Assembly: GCF_006170445.1 (NCBI RefSeq)
Contig: NZ_VCNA01000019.1
Location: forward strand, 1 to 64,000
Direction of reading: 5' to 3'
From: Brevibacillus dissolubilis
GTDB lineage: Bacteria > Bacillota > Bacilli > Brevibacillales > Brevibacillaceae
Length of the DNA: 64,000 bases
Of the stretch, positions 33,260-42,423 are shown in pieces. The notes beneath the pieces are model-generated. The model was not told the origin of the DNA. It worked only from the letters and a program-made list of their open reading frames with translations, and made no database searches. Position 1 is the stretch's first letter. Each line of letters opens with the position of its first letter. The translations under genes and the position numbers were made by a program.

Positions 33260-34630
33260 TTACGTAGTGGTTGTTGTCTTTTTCCGGCGCAGTTTTTTGG
33301 TGACGGTAGTACCGTCGTCTTTGGCCTCCGCGAGTACCTGACCTACAGGTGCCGAATCAGTTTCCGATACAGAGGCGGGTACGGACGCTGTGGTCTCGAC
33401 CGTCTCTGTCTGATCTTGTTTGGCACGCGGAGACGGATAGCGCTCCACCACTTCACGGGCGGGTTTGGGCTTCAGCTTGCCGTTCTCATCGATGATGGCG
33501 GTCGTTTTTCCTGTATCAGGAGAAGTAATGGCGACGGCGGGTTCTGCTTTTTTAGTGGTTTTACGTCGGCTTGTGGTTTTCTTGGGCTTGGTCTCAGCAG
33601 GAGGCTCCCCGCCAATGATTCCAAGAGCACCAGATCCGTCTGCATGGTCAGCGGTTGCATGACCAGCAGATTCAGCAGCCCTGGCCAAAGCGGTTGCCAA
33701 AGGCACATCTTCAGCATCCGCGCGATCCGCGATAGCAGCAACAGAAGATTCAGCCCCGACACCCTCGCCAGTGCCCGCCGCCACAGTATCAGCCTCTGCG
33801 ACAACGCCAGCCACTGGGGTATCTGTTCCCGCATGAACACCAACCGCCGGAGTCTCATCACCGCCCGCCGCCGCAATACTCGCCTGCAGCGCAGCCATCA
33901 GATCGATCACATTCGTCTTCGCAGCCGCCGGAGCCGCAGTCACCTCTTGACCCTCCAGCTTCTGCTGTATCATCCGGTGCAGATCTTCCCGGTAGGTATC
34001 CGTATATTTAGACGGCTCAAACGGAGCTGACATGCTCTCGACCAGCTGCTCCGCCATTCTCAGTTCATTGTCAGCCACTTTGAAATCCCCGGCTGGCAAG
34101 GCAGGCACTTTATCCACGGCCCGCACTTCATCCGGATAATAAATCGTCTCCAGCACTAGACAGTTTTGGAAAATCCGCAGTACAGCCAGACTCTCGCGGT
34201 TGCGCAGAGTGATGCGGGCAATCGCAATTTTTCCGGTATGCTCCATTGCTGCGCGGAGCAGAGAATAGGCCTTGTCACCTGTCTCCTGCGGGGAGAGGAA
34301 ATAGCTCTTATCAAAAAAAATCGGGTCAATCTCCGACAGATCGACGAAATCAAGTATTTCTACCGCTTTTCGCGTCTCCGGGGTGATTTTTTCGATATCT
34401 TCATCCTTGATGATCACGAAATTACCTTTTTCATACTCGTAGCCCCGGATCAGCTCGCTCTGCTGTACCTCACGATCACAGGTGGGGCAGATTTTGGCGT
34501 AGCGGATCGGGGTGTGGCACGCATCGTGAAGCTGACGGAAACGGATGTCACGCTCTTCTGTCGCGGTAAACATACGGACAGGGATATTAACCAAGCCGAA
34601 GCTGATGGAGCCTTTCCAGACCGTGTGCAT
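33260..34630 (-). CDS. ku: Ku protein with long basic C-terminal tail
   Basis: Bacterial Ku binds DNA ends as a homodimer and recruits LigD-type enzymes. The core (about residues 1-255) has MHTVWKGSISFGLVNIPVRM at its start, ICPTCDREV, YFLSPQE and KYTDTYREDLHRMI. The start is the ATG with AAGGAGG eight nucleotides upstream. Roughly 200 further residues form a low-complexity Ala/Glu/Asp-rich region followed by basic patches (TSRRKTTKK; KKLRRKKTTTTT). Lysine-rich Ku tails are known in other bacteria, but this length is unusual. Confidence 0.94.
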   Translation of the reverse strand: MHTVWKGSISFGLVNIPVRMFTATEERDIRFRQLHDACHTPIRYAKICPTCDREVQQSELIRGYEYEKGNFVIIKDEDIEKITPETRKAVEILDFVDLSEIDPIFFDKSYFLSPQETGDKAYSLLRAAMEHTGKIAIARITLRNRESLAVLRIFQNCLVLETIYYPDEVRAVDKVPALPAGDFKVADNELRMAEQLVESMSAPFEPSKYTDTYREDLHRMIQQKLEGQEVTAAPAAAKTNVIDLMAALQASIAAAGGDETPAVGVHAGTDTPVAGVVAEADTVAAGTGEGVGAESSVAAIADRADAEDVPLATALARAAESAGHATADHADGSGALGIIGGEPPAETKPKKTTSRRKTTKKAEPAVAITSPDTGKTTAIIDENGKLKPKPAREVVERYPSPRAKQDQTETVETTASVPASVSETDSAPVGQVLAEAKDDGTTVTKKLRRKKTTTTT

Positions 34631-34664
34631 GACAAACACCTCCTTGCTTTAGTATCCACAAGGA

Positions 34665-34708
34665 GGTGTCGGTGACGCGTTGTAATGTTTGGTTACAGTG
34701 CCGACACC
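34665..34708. repeat. inverted repeat upstream of ku
   Basis: GGTGTCGG (34665-34672) and CCGACACC (34701-34708) are perfect arms about 35 nt upstream of the ku start. It may end the upstream small gene's transcript (no T run) or be a regulator site. Confidence 0.45.
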
Positions 34709-34712
34709 ATGC

Positions 34713-34856
34713 TTATCGGCCGTGTTTGGTCACATCTTTTTGATCCGCATCAGATTGCATCTCGCGGGCGCGTTCTACGCCTTCGCCGGTGCGGTCTGCG
34801 ATAGACTGTGCCTCCGAGGCGGCGATTTTGCGTTCAGACGGGCGTTTGTTTGCCAT
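34713..34856 (-). CDS. small hydrophilic protein, 47 aa
   Basis: Minus-strand frame from ATG with a strong AAAGGAGGT site. The product begins MANKRPSERKIAAS and is rich in charged residues (R, K, E, D), without hydrophobic stretches. No family recognised; small basic spore-type proteins look like this, but that is a guess. It points toward ku with only the inverted repeat between. Confidence 0.55.
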   Translation of the reverse strand: MANKRPSERKIAASEAQSIADRTGEGVERAREMQSDADQKDVTKHGR

Positions 34857-34931
34857 GATGGAGACCTCCTTTTGATTGGGATTGGACAAAAGATCGGTCT
34901 TAGTGTGTCACGCCACCACAAAACCATGCCA

Positions 34932-34972
34932 AAAAAAATACCTCACCCCTGCCATTACAGCAGTGTGAGGTA
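34932..34972 (-). terminator. minus-strand intrinsic terminator
   Basis: TACCTCAC/GTGAGGTA arms (34965-34972 and 34939-34946), followed on the minus strand by eight Ts. It ends a leftward transcript starting somewhere in 34973-35278, where only tiny frames (for example MNRYLTLL, overlapping the stem) are seen. Nothing else is visible there on this strand. Confidence 0.65.
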
Positions 34973-35091
34973 GCGGTTCATGGTTGACTCCTGCGCACAG
35001 GAACGCGCTTCATGGCTGCTCCTATCAGACAGACATGTGCTGACCGAACCACATTTCAATTATGGGAGAGGAGAAACCGGAGGAAGAGCTT

Positions 35092-35148
35092 ATGGGGAAA
35101 CGTAAGTCTTCTCCGCGGTTGTCAGCGACACCGTTGTTGCGTCGCTAG
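35092..35148 (+). CDS. possible 18-aa basic peptide
   Basis: A tiny frame, MGKRKSSPRLSATPLLRR, with CCGGAGGAAG eight nucleotides upstream. An AGCGAC/GTCGCT hairpin spans its 3' end. Very basic. The ribosome site is good for such a short frame, but coding is unproven. Confidence 0.35.
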   Translation: MGKRKSSPRLSATPLLRR

Positions 35149-35278
35149 TTGTATTATTTACCAATCAACGGTTCGCTTATACATCATGGCCCAATCTTTT
35201 TTGCGAACGGGAATTTTACGCACGTTCACGGGTGTGATAGACTGATTCTATTGCCAAAAATTTTCTGCAGGTGAGGAC

Positions 35279-36396
<1,118 letters not shown>

Positions 36397-36409
36397 CGTT
36401 TGAGCTTAC

Positions 36410-37627
36410 TTAGCGCACCATTTTCCGCGCCCACACCGTCAAGAGGAACAGCACCATACATAACCCCAAAGCCAGAAGGCTCATCTGCGCCAGAGTGTCC
36501 CACCAACCCGTCCATGTCGGATGAACATGACCTATGTTAAAGACAGGTACACTGTTCAGCCAGCCTTGGGACACCTCTGTCAGCGGCTTCCACAGGATCA
36601 GGGTCAGGATCGCGGCGGCAAACGCATGTACCCCACGGGCGACCAGATACGGAGTGACACGGATATCTGTTTTGCTCAAGATACTGGCCACCTGTGCGTG
36701 CACGCTCAATCCGCCCCACGAGACTAGTGCGGCTGCCATCGCTGCTTTCCAGATCATCGGGATTTCACCGCCAACCGCAGAGGCTTCCTTTGCACCCAAT
36801 GTCACTTCAAAAAGCCCGGCAATCGTCGCTTTGGCAAACTCCGGAGGAAATCCAAGAGGCCCGAGCACGATACCCAGCAACGTGCTGAAGAACGGTGTTA
36901 AGTTCGTGACAGAGAGTAAGTTGATGATCACCGAGAATACGATGATAAACCCACCCACGACCAGAAGCATCTGCAGGGCGGACTGTACAGCATCCCCCAT
37001 CAGTTGACCAAATGGGCGGTTGTCCCGAAGCCGTGCCCGGTGCATCGCTTGAAGTGCCCGATACATCAGCGGATGACGGCTTGCCTCCGTCGATTGGCTG
37101 GTCGCAGCACCTGGATCATGGAACCGATAGCACACACCGATCAGCAAGGCAGACAGATAATGCGTGACCGCCAAGACGAACCCCACCTGTTCACTGTGGA
37201 AGAACCCGACGGCAACCGCACCAATGACGAACAGCGGGTCCCCTGTCGTGGCGAAGGAGACCAGACGCTCACCCTCTGCACGGGTGATATTGCCTTGCTC
37301 CCGAAGTCGGGTCGTCAGCTTGGCGGCCACCGGATAGCCGGAAGAAAAACCCATCGTCAAGACGAACCCGCCCGTCCCCGGCACATTGAAAAAGGGGCGC
37401 ATCAGCGGTTCTAAGAGTACCCCGACAAAATGCACCACACCAACGCCCATCAGCACCTCAGACACCACAATAAAAGGCAACAGCGCTGGAAACACCACTT
37501 CCCACCAAATCTCTAAACCACGTACCGCCGCCTTGAAGGACGGATCCGGGTTGGAAATTAAGGCTATCACCAGCAAGATGGAAAAAACCGCAAGCGTCAA
37601 CGTAAGAAATGGCGAACGGCGCGACAT
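36410..37627 (-). CDS. ylbJ: sporulation integral membrane protein YlbJ
   Basis: 405 residues with about eight to ten membrane helices, matching YlbJ (nucleoside-recognition/Gate-domain family; GFSSGYPVAAKLTTRLREQG is characteristic). In B. subtilis ylbJ is a mother-cell gene needed for spore cortex formation. Its presence marks the organism as a spore former. It is convergent with coaD with only 13 nt between; GTAGGAGG-type site (AGGAGGTAC) precedes the ATG. Confidence 0.93.
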   Translation of the reverse strand: MSRRSPFLTLTLAVFSILLVIALISNPDPSFKAAVRGLEIWWEVVFPALLPFIVVSEVLMGVGVVHFVGVLLEPLMRPFFNVPGTGGFVLTMGFSSGYPVAAKLTTRLREQGNITRAEGERLVSFATTGDPLFVIGAVAVGFFHSEQVGFVLAVTHYLSALLIGVCYRFHDPGAATSQSTEASRHPLMYRALQAMHRARLRDNRPFGQLMGDAVQSALQMLLVVGGFIIVFSVIINLLSVTNLTPFFSTLLGIVLGPLGFPPEFAKATIAGLFEVTLGAKEASAVGGEIPMIWKAAMAAALVSWGGLSVHAQVASILSKTDIRVTPYLVARGVHAFAAAILTLILWKPLTEVSQGWLNSVPVFNIGHVHPTWTGWWDTLAQMSLLALGLCMVLFLLTVWARKMVR

Positions 37628-37853
37628 AAGTACCTCCTAACTAAGGTCCAGACACTTGTCTTGGCAAGTAAGTACGAGTTAGTACATGTCTACGCTTGGC
37701 CGCCAAAACTATGCGTCAAAACGTTACAGCCCGCCATCATTTTCCACCTCCATTGATCACTCACGGTGACCCGTCAAAAAGACGCCGGAGCAGGCTGGTA
37801 CGCATGAAACCAAGTGGGAGATACATATGCTTGTGTGAGGGGGAGGACGACAC

Positions 37854-38672
37854 ATGACAAAGAGAAAACCCAAAATCGGCCTCGCGCTCGGCTCTGGCGG
37901 CGCACGGGGCTTTGCCCATATCGGTGTGCTCAAGGTATTGGATGCACACGGAATTCAGGTAGATATGATCGCAGGCAGCAGCATGGGCAGCTTTATCGGC
38001 TGCTTTTACGCCAATAAAATACCACCTGACATGATGGAAAAGCTCGCACTCAATCTCAAGCGCAAGCATTGGCTTGATTTTGGCGTACCCAATCTCGGTT
38101 TTGTCACCGGGGCCAAAGCCAAAGAGCTGATCCGTCTGTTGACACATGGCAAAAATATTGAAGATTTAGCCATTCCACTGGCTGTCGTCGCCACCGACAT
38201 CGAAACAGGCGAACGCGTCGTCTTCAGAGAGGGACCGGTTGACGTCGCAGTGCGGGCAAGCATCTCCATCCCAGGTATTTTTGTACCAGAGCGGGTGGGG
38301 GATCGCCTTTTGGTAGACGGTGGCGTCATCGACCGCGTGCCGATCACCGTGGTCAAGGACATGGGCGCAGATATCGTGATCGCTGTTGACGTGGCCCAAT
38401 TTGACACCCGCATGGAGGTCAAATCGATCTTCGACGTGATTGCGCAGGCCATCGACGTCATGGAAAGGGAAATATTACGCTACCGGATGCTGTCTGCCGA
38501 TCTGGTAATCCGCCCGAATGTGGGACACTATAGCAGTATCTCGTATTCAGGCGTCGCCGAAATCATTGAAGAGGGCGAACGGTGCGCTCTCGAGCATATC
38601 GACCGTATCAAGGAATTGATCGAGAATTGGGAGGACGAGGGATGGAGAGAGCAGACCAACGAAAACAAGTAA
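37854..38672 (+). CDS. ylbK: patatin-like phospholipase family protein YlbK
   Basis: 272 residues. The oxyanion glycine loop GSGGARG, nucleophile serine in AGSSMGS, and catalytic aspartate in DGG are all present, as in RssA/patatin-type serine hydrolases. Physiological lipid substrate unknown. GGGGGAGGACG precedes the ATG. The 3' end overlaps ylbL by 31 nt. Confidence 0.93.
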   Translation: MTKRKPKIGLALGSGGARGFAHIGVLKVLDAHGIQVDMIAGSSMGSFIGCFYANKIPPDMMEKLALNLKRKHWLDFGVPNLGFVTGAKAKELIRLLTHGKNIEDLAIPLAVVATDIETGERVVFREGPVDVAVRASISIPGIFVPERVGDRLLVDGGVIDRVPITVVKDMGADIVIAVDVAQFDTRMEVKSIFDVIAQAIDVMEREILRYRMLSADLVIRPNVGHYSSISYSGVAEIIEEGERCALEHIDRIKELIENWEDEGWREQTNENK

Positions 38673-39709
38673 CCAACCGTTCTCTCTTGTGGATGGCGGC
38701 CATGCTGCTGTTGCTCATCGCCTTGCTGTACATCCCGCTGCCGTATTATGTCATTCGCCCCGGATCAGCCATTGAGCTTCAGCCGCTAATCCAGGTCGAA
38801 GGCGGGACCAAGGAGGAAAAGGGTGCTCTCATGCTCACCACCGTCCGCATGGGGGAAGCCAATCCGGCTTGGTATGTGTACGCCAAGCTCTCTCCTGATG
38901 TAGACATCGTCGAGGAAGAGGCCGTCATCTCTCACGGAGAGACCAATGAAGACTTCGAACGGCGAGAAGCCACCGTGATGACCAACTCTCAGCAGGTAGC
39001 CGAAGCGATTGCCTTTGAGAGAGCGGGCTACAAGGTCAAGATGGAGAAACAGGGGGTTCTCGTCATGGGTACGATCGAAGACATGCCCGCACGCGGTGTG
39101 CTCCAAATCGGCGACGTGATCACTGCTGTCAACGGCAAGCGTACCCGAACCACCACAGACCTGTTCGACCAGCTCAAAGGCAAAAAGGAAGGGGAAGCCG
39201 TCGCCTTGACCTATCTGCGCGAGTCCAAAGAACAAAAAGCGGTACTGCCGCTCAAGCCGCTGGTAGACACCGAAGGAAAACCAACCGGGCGAGTCGGCTT
39301 TGGCATCCGTCCTGACAACAAGCTTCTGATCGAAGTCCCCAAAAAAGTCACGATCGGAACCAAAAACATCGGTGGCCCATCCGCAGGCTTGATGTTTACC
39401 CTCGAAATCTACGAGCAACTGAAAAAGAACATCGACATGACCCGCGGCTACCGGATCGCCGGGACAGGTACGATCAATCCCGACGGCTCCGTAGGCCGCA
39501 TCGGCGGGATCCAGCATAAAATTATCGCCGCCGATATCGCAGGAGCAGAAATCTTTTTTGCCCCAACCGATTCCGACGGCGAAGTATCCAACTATGATGA
39601 AGCAGTAGCGACAGCCAAGCGGATTCACACCGCGATGCGCGTCGTCCCCGTCAAGACGGTCGACGATGCGATCAGTTATCTGAAGCAGCTGAAACCGAAG
39701 CAGACGTAA
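38642..39709 (+). CDS. ylbL: PDZ/Lon-type membrane protease YlbL (SepM family)
   Basis: 355 residues from the ATG with GGAGG seven nucleotides upstream, inside the end of ylbK. An N-terminal membrane helix (about 15-37), a PDZ domain (GVLQIGDVITAVNG), and a C-terminal Lon-type S16 domain with the catalytic Ser in GGPSAGL and Lys in the GIQHKIIA region. Relatives cleave extracytoplasmic peptides or help cell-envelope stress responses. Its 3' end overlaps tmcAL on the other strand by 38 nt. Confidence 0.93.
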   Translation: MERADQRKQVTNRSLLWMAAMLLLLIALLYIPLPYYVIRPGSAIELQPLIQVEGGTKEEKGALMLTTVRMGEANPAWYVYAKLSPDVDIVEEEAVISHGETNEDFERREATVMTNSQQVAEAIAFERAGYKVKMEKQGVLVMGTIEDMPARGVLQIGDVITAVNGKRTRTTTDLFDQLKGKKEGEAVALTYLRESKEQKAVLPLKPLVDTEGKPTGRVGFGIRPDNKLLIEVPKKVTIGTKNIGGPSAGLMFTLEIYEQLKKNIDMTRGYRIAGTGTINPDGSVGRIGGIQHKIIAADIAGAEIFFAPTDSDGEVSNYDEAVATAKRIHTAMRVVPVKTVDDAISYLKQLKPKQT

Positions 39710-40922
39710 GCGGACGGCTGCGGTACTCCTCGGTAAACGGCCGATCACCCGTCTGTGGCTGGGCCAGCCGGTAGACCGCATTCGCCCGAATATCCACATC
39801 CAGCATCGGGTGCAGCCCGTCCCGGACGTTGGTGTAGAGTGGGATCGTGCTTTTGGTTTTCGCCAGATGCAACAGCTCACGCCCACGGTCACTGAAGCCC
39901 AGCACCCGCGCATACGGTGCACCGCTTTTTAAGTCAAACGCCTGCATCTTGCTCTTGGTCAGATCGAGCAGCACGGACAACAGCATCCGTTGCAGACGAT
40001 TCCAGGTAAACCGCTTTGTTTTGGCCATAGCGATGATCTCCTGCACGCTTGATGCCGATTTGACCGCCTGCATAATCCGGTGCTCAATGCCTTCCTCCAC
40101 CTCATGATACCCCGCCAATTCAGCAGGACTCATCGTCAGCAGGCGATGAAACAGAGGCTGACGGAAGGCATCCCACGACATCGGGCCGTACCCGGCGGCG
40201 AATTCCTGCTTAAGCACGTCCAGCGTTGTCTTTGGCACATACGAAGCCAACTCCCCAAGCGGTGCACGGTCTTCAAACAAAAGCTTACGCAGCGCTGTCG
40301 CACTGGCGATCCTTGCATCGGTGATCGTCTCTTGATGGTACTCCGCCTTTTGCCGCTTGATCGTCGCCGCTTCCATCCGGCTGCCGAGACGCTCCAGGGC
40401 GATCAGGTAGTTGAGCCCAAGAATGTTATTCGGCTGATCAATCGGCACTGTTCCATACCCCGCAGCCTGCATATAATGCCCGGCCGCGCGCGCATACGCA
40501 CTCGGATAGGGCAGACCCTCGGACAAGCCCTCCCGAAGCGCCTCGGCAAAAGCAGGCGGCTCATCAGCAAGCACACGTGCCAGCGGTCTCATCCACTCGA
40601 TGTCACCGCTCTCAGATCCGAAGCAGACCGCATCCACGACACCCAGACGATCCATGATCGAGACCGCCCCAAGAGCGAACAGCTCAGCGGTCGCTGTCGC
40701 ATAGGGGACAGGCAGTTCGATCACCAGATCCACACCCAGCCGCAGCGCCATCTCGGCCCGTGCCCATTTGGAGACGAGCGCAGGCTCCCCCCGCTGCAAA
40801 AAGTTGCCGCTCATCACGATGACACAAGCATCAGCACCCGTCGCTTCTTTGGCCGCCTCATAATGATAGCGGTGTCCATTATGCAGCGGATTGTACTCTA
40901 CCACGAGACCAACTGTTTTCAT
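39672..40922 (-). CDS. tmcAL: tRNA(Met) cytidine acetate ligase TmcAL (YlbM)
   Basis: TmcAL acetylates the wobble cytidine of elongator tRNA-Met using acetate and ATP. 416 residues with the N-terminal nucleotide-binding EYNPLHNGHRYH, MSGNFLQRGEPALVSKWAR and FALGAV segments typical of YlbM. GAGAGGAATG precedes the ATG. It converges with ylbL. Confidence 0.95.
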   Translation of the reverse strand: MKTVGLVVEYNPLHNGHRYHYEAAKEATGADACVIVMSGNFLQRGEPALVSKWARAEMALRLGVDLVIELPVPYATATAELFALGAVSIMDRLGVVDAVCFGSESGDIEWMRPLARVLADEPPAFAEALREGLSEGLPYPSAYARAAGHYMQAAGYGTVPIDQPNNILGLNYLIALERLGSRMEAATIKRQKAEYHQETITDARIASATALRKLLFEDRAPLGELASYVPKTTLDVLKQEFAAGYGPMSWDAFRQPLFHRLLTMSPAELAGYHEVEEGIEHRIMQAVKSASSVQEIIAMAKTKRFTWNRLQRMLLSVLLDLTKSKMQAFDLKSGAPYARVLGFSDRGRELLHLAKTKSTIPLYTNVRDGLHPMLDVDIRANAVYRLAQPQTGDRPFTEEYRSRPLTSASVSAASDN

Positions 40923-41010
40923 ATTGACTAGGTCATTCCTCTCGCGCTATGATTTATTTTCTAGCATATGGCAAGGGACGGGGAGAAAACAAGGTGTCAA
41001 GGAAAAAAGG

Positions 41011-41039
41011 TTGACAAAGATATTTGGTAAAGCTATAAT
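41011..41039 (+). promoter_or_regulatory. sigma-A promoter of yceD
   Basis: Consensus TTGACA (41011-41016), 17 bp, consensus TATAAT (41034-41039). Confidence 0.9.
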
Positions 41040-41068
41040 CATCCTTGTTGTGCTTGAGGTGAAAACAT

Positions 41069-41584
41069 ATGATCATTAAAATGACAGATTTAAAAAACCG
41101 CAAAGGTGAGCCACTTCCGTTCCGTACCGAACTGGATCACATCGACTTGAAAAAGCGCCATCAGGAAATCAGGGATTTAACACCTGTACAAACAGAAGGC
41201 GAAGCGGTAGAATTGGGTGGGCTTATCTATATGAAAGGCGAGATGAACGCAGATGCCAAGTTCGTCTGTGCGCGTTGCCTGAAGCCTTTTGAAGCACATC
41301 TGCACGTTCCATTTTCAGAGACATTTGCACCAGCCACTGCGGATCTACCTGAAGAAGACGAAGAAATCCACGTTTTCCAAGGTGAAGAGATTAAGCTTGA
41401 TGAGGTCTTAGAAGAAGACTTCCTCCTGTCCGTATCTCCGTTCCCGCTCTGCGAAGAGGATTGCAAAGGCTTATGTCCGACCTGCGGTGTCAACCGCAAT
41501 GACGATCCATGCTCCTGCACCAATGTTCGCATCGACCCGCGTCTGGAAGGACTCGCTGACTTGCTCAAGAAAATGGAAGAGTAA
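41069..41584 (+). CDS. yceD: DUF177 protein YceD
   Basis: 171 residues of the DUF177 family: acidic C-terminal part with two Cys pairs (CARC, then CEEDCKGLCPTCGVN) that may bind metal. YceD is encoded beside rpmF in most bacteria and is linked to 23S rRNA/ribosome accumulation, though its exact action is unclear. GAGGTG precedes the ATG, 29 nt after a perfect promoter. Confidence 0.93.
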   Translation: MIIKMTDLKNRKGEPLPFRTELDHIDLKKRHQEIRDLTPVQTEGEAVELGGLIYMKGEMNADAKFVCARCLKPFEAHLHVPFSETFAPATADLPEEDEEIHVFQGEEIKLDEVLEEDFLLSVSPFPLCEEDCKGLCPTCGVNRNDDPCSCTNVRIDPRLEGLADLLKKMEE

Positions 41585-41603
41585 CATTCTTTCGGTTTTC
41601 AAA

Positions 41604-41637
41604 GTGAAGCCATATCATATGGTCTGGTTTCATTTTT
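41604..41637 (+). terminator. dyad with T tract between yceD and rpmF
   Basis: CCATAT-C-ATATGG palindrome (41610-41622) inside a longer imperfect TGAA...TTTCA stem, followed by five Ts. A weak or partial terminator. Confidence 0.45.
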
Positions 41638-41816
41638 GAACAGGTGGGTCTCGTACAATCAACATGTTTGTGTTTGATTTTGTCACACCCCCCATCCTTA
41701 TATATCTTATCGGTTTCCGTCATTGCCAAGTGCTGACAGGTCTCTACATAAAGCAGACCTCCTCAAAGTCAAAAGGGAACCATAGAACATCATTATTTGA
41801 AGGAGGTGTAAGGAAG

Positions 41817-41990
41817 ATGGCAGTACCTCAAAGACGAACTTCCAAAACTCGTAAAAGATTGCGTCGTACGCACTTCAAACTTGAAATTCCAGGCATGGTG
41901 CAATGCGATAACTGCGGCGAATACAAACTCGCTCACCGCGTATGCGGCAGCTGCGGCACTTACAAAGGTAAGAAAGTAGTAGCTGAGTAA
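41817..41990 (+). CDS. rpmF: 50S ribosomal protein L32
   Basis: 57 residues from ATG after [28 protein letters not shown] is the usual L32 start. Two CxxC pairs (CDNC and CGSC) make this the zinc-binding form. It sits between yceD and fapR/plsX as in other Bacilli. Confidence 0.97.
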   Translation: MAVPQRRTSKTRKRLRRTHFKLEIPGMVQCDNCGEYKLAHRVCGSCGTYKGKKVVAE

Positions 41991-42004
41991 TTCCATAGCG
42001 TCTC

Positions 42005-42039
42005 AAAAGCAGAGTGATGATAAGTCACTCTGCTTTTTT
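42005..42039 (+). terminator. intrinsic terminator of rpmF
   Basis: AAAAGCAGAGTGA pairs with TCACTCTGCTTTT, T tract at 42034-42039. Its 3' half is echoed in reverse about 290 nt downstream (42323-42337). Confidence 0.92.
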
Positions 42040-42070
42040 ATTTGTGGTTTGCATTCGGGTGTTGTGGAGG

Positions 42071-42293
42071 AGAGTGAACGGCTTGCCGTTTGATCGCCTT
42101 CTTAAAAACCCGCAAGGGTGTTAAGACTGTCCGCTCCGAAAAAACCAAGAGTAGGACGGGTCAAAAATTTCGGGGAAGCGATTCAAGCGAAGAGGTTTGC
42201 CCCTTGGCGGATTCAGGGGAGCTTGCTACTCTTGCTTTTTCCTTCGCTGAGATGGTTTTTAAAGAGGCTCTCAATCGGCAAGCCGTCCACTCT
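42071..42293 (+). repeat. palindromic structured element, copy 2
   Basis: Outer arms 42071-42093 and 42271-42293 (21 of 23 pairs). Inside: CGCCTTCTT; hairpin ACCC-GCAA-GGGT (42108-42119) with a GNRA loop; core box at 42124-42141 identical to copy 1; helix CAAGAGTAG (42146-42154) with CTACTCTTG (42226-42234); the GGGTCAAA/TTTGCCCC region; GGATTCAG; and AAAGAGGCTC before the 3' arm. Beyond the arms the complementarity goes on weakly into the rpmF terminator's T tract. No convincing gene: the long open frame at 42090-42860 crosses two palindromes and has no ribosome site. Confidence 0.75.
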
Positions 42294-42334
42294 CTACCAA
42301 CGTTGATCAAAAGCAAAAGACAAATAAAAAAGCA

Positions 42335-42392
42335 GAGATGGAGGGGAATAGGGGAAAGACAAGGAAAAAGACAAAAAGCCCGTCCCCATCTC
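42335..42392. repeat. hairpin between the two elements
   Basis: GAGATGG (42335-42341) and CCATCTC (42386-42392) flank an A/G-rich loop. Confidence 0.35.
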
Positions 42393-42423
42393 CACACCAT
42401 GTCATTTCCAGTGCAGTCGGAGA

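Noticed and set aside
38786-39922. 378-codon antisense frame across ylbL and tmcAL
   Set aside because: Both sense genes are clear family members; the antisense frame is a codon-bias artefact.
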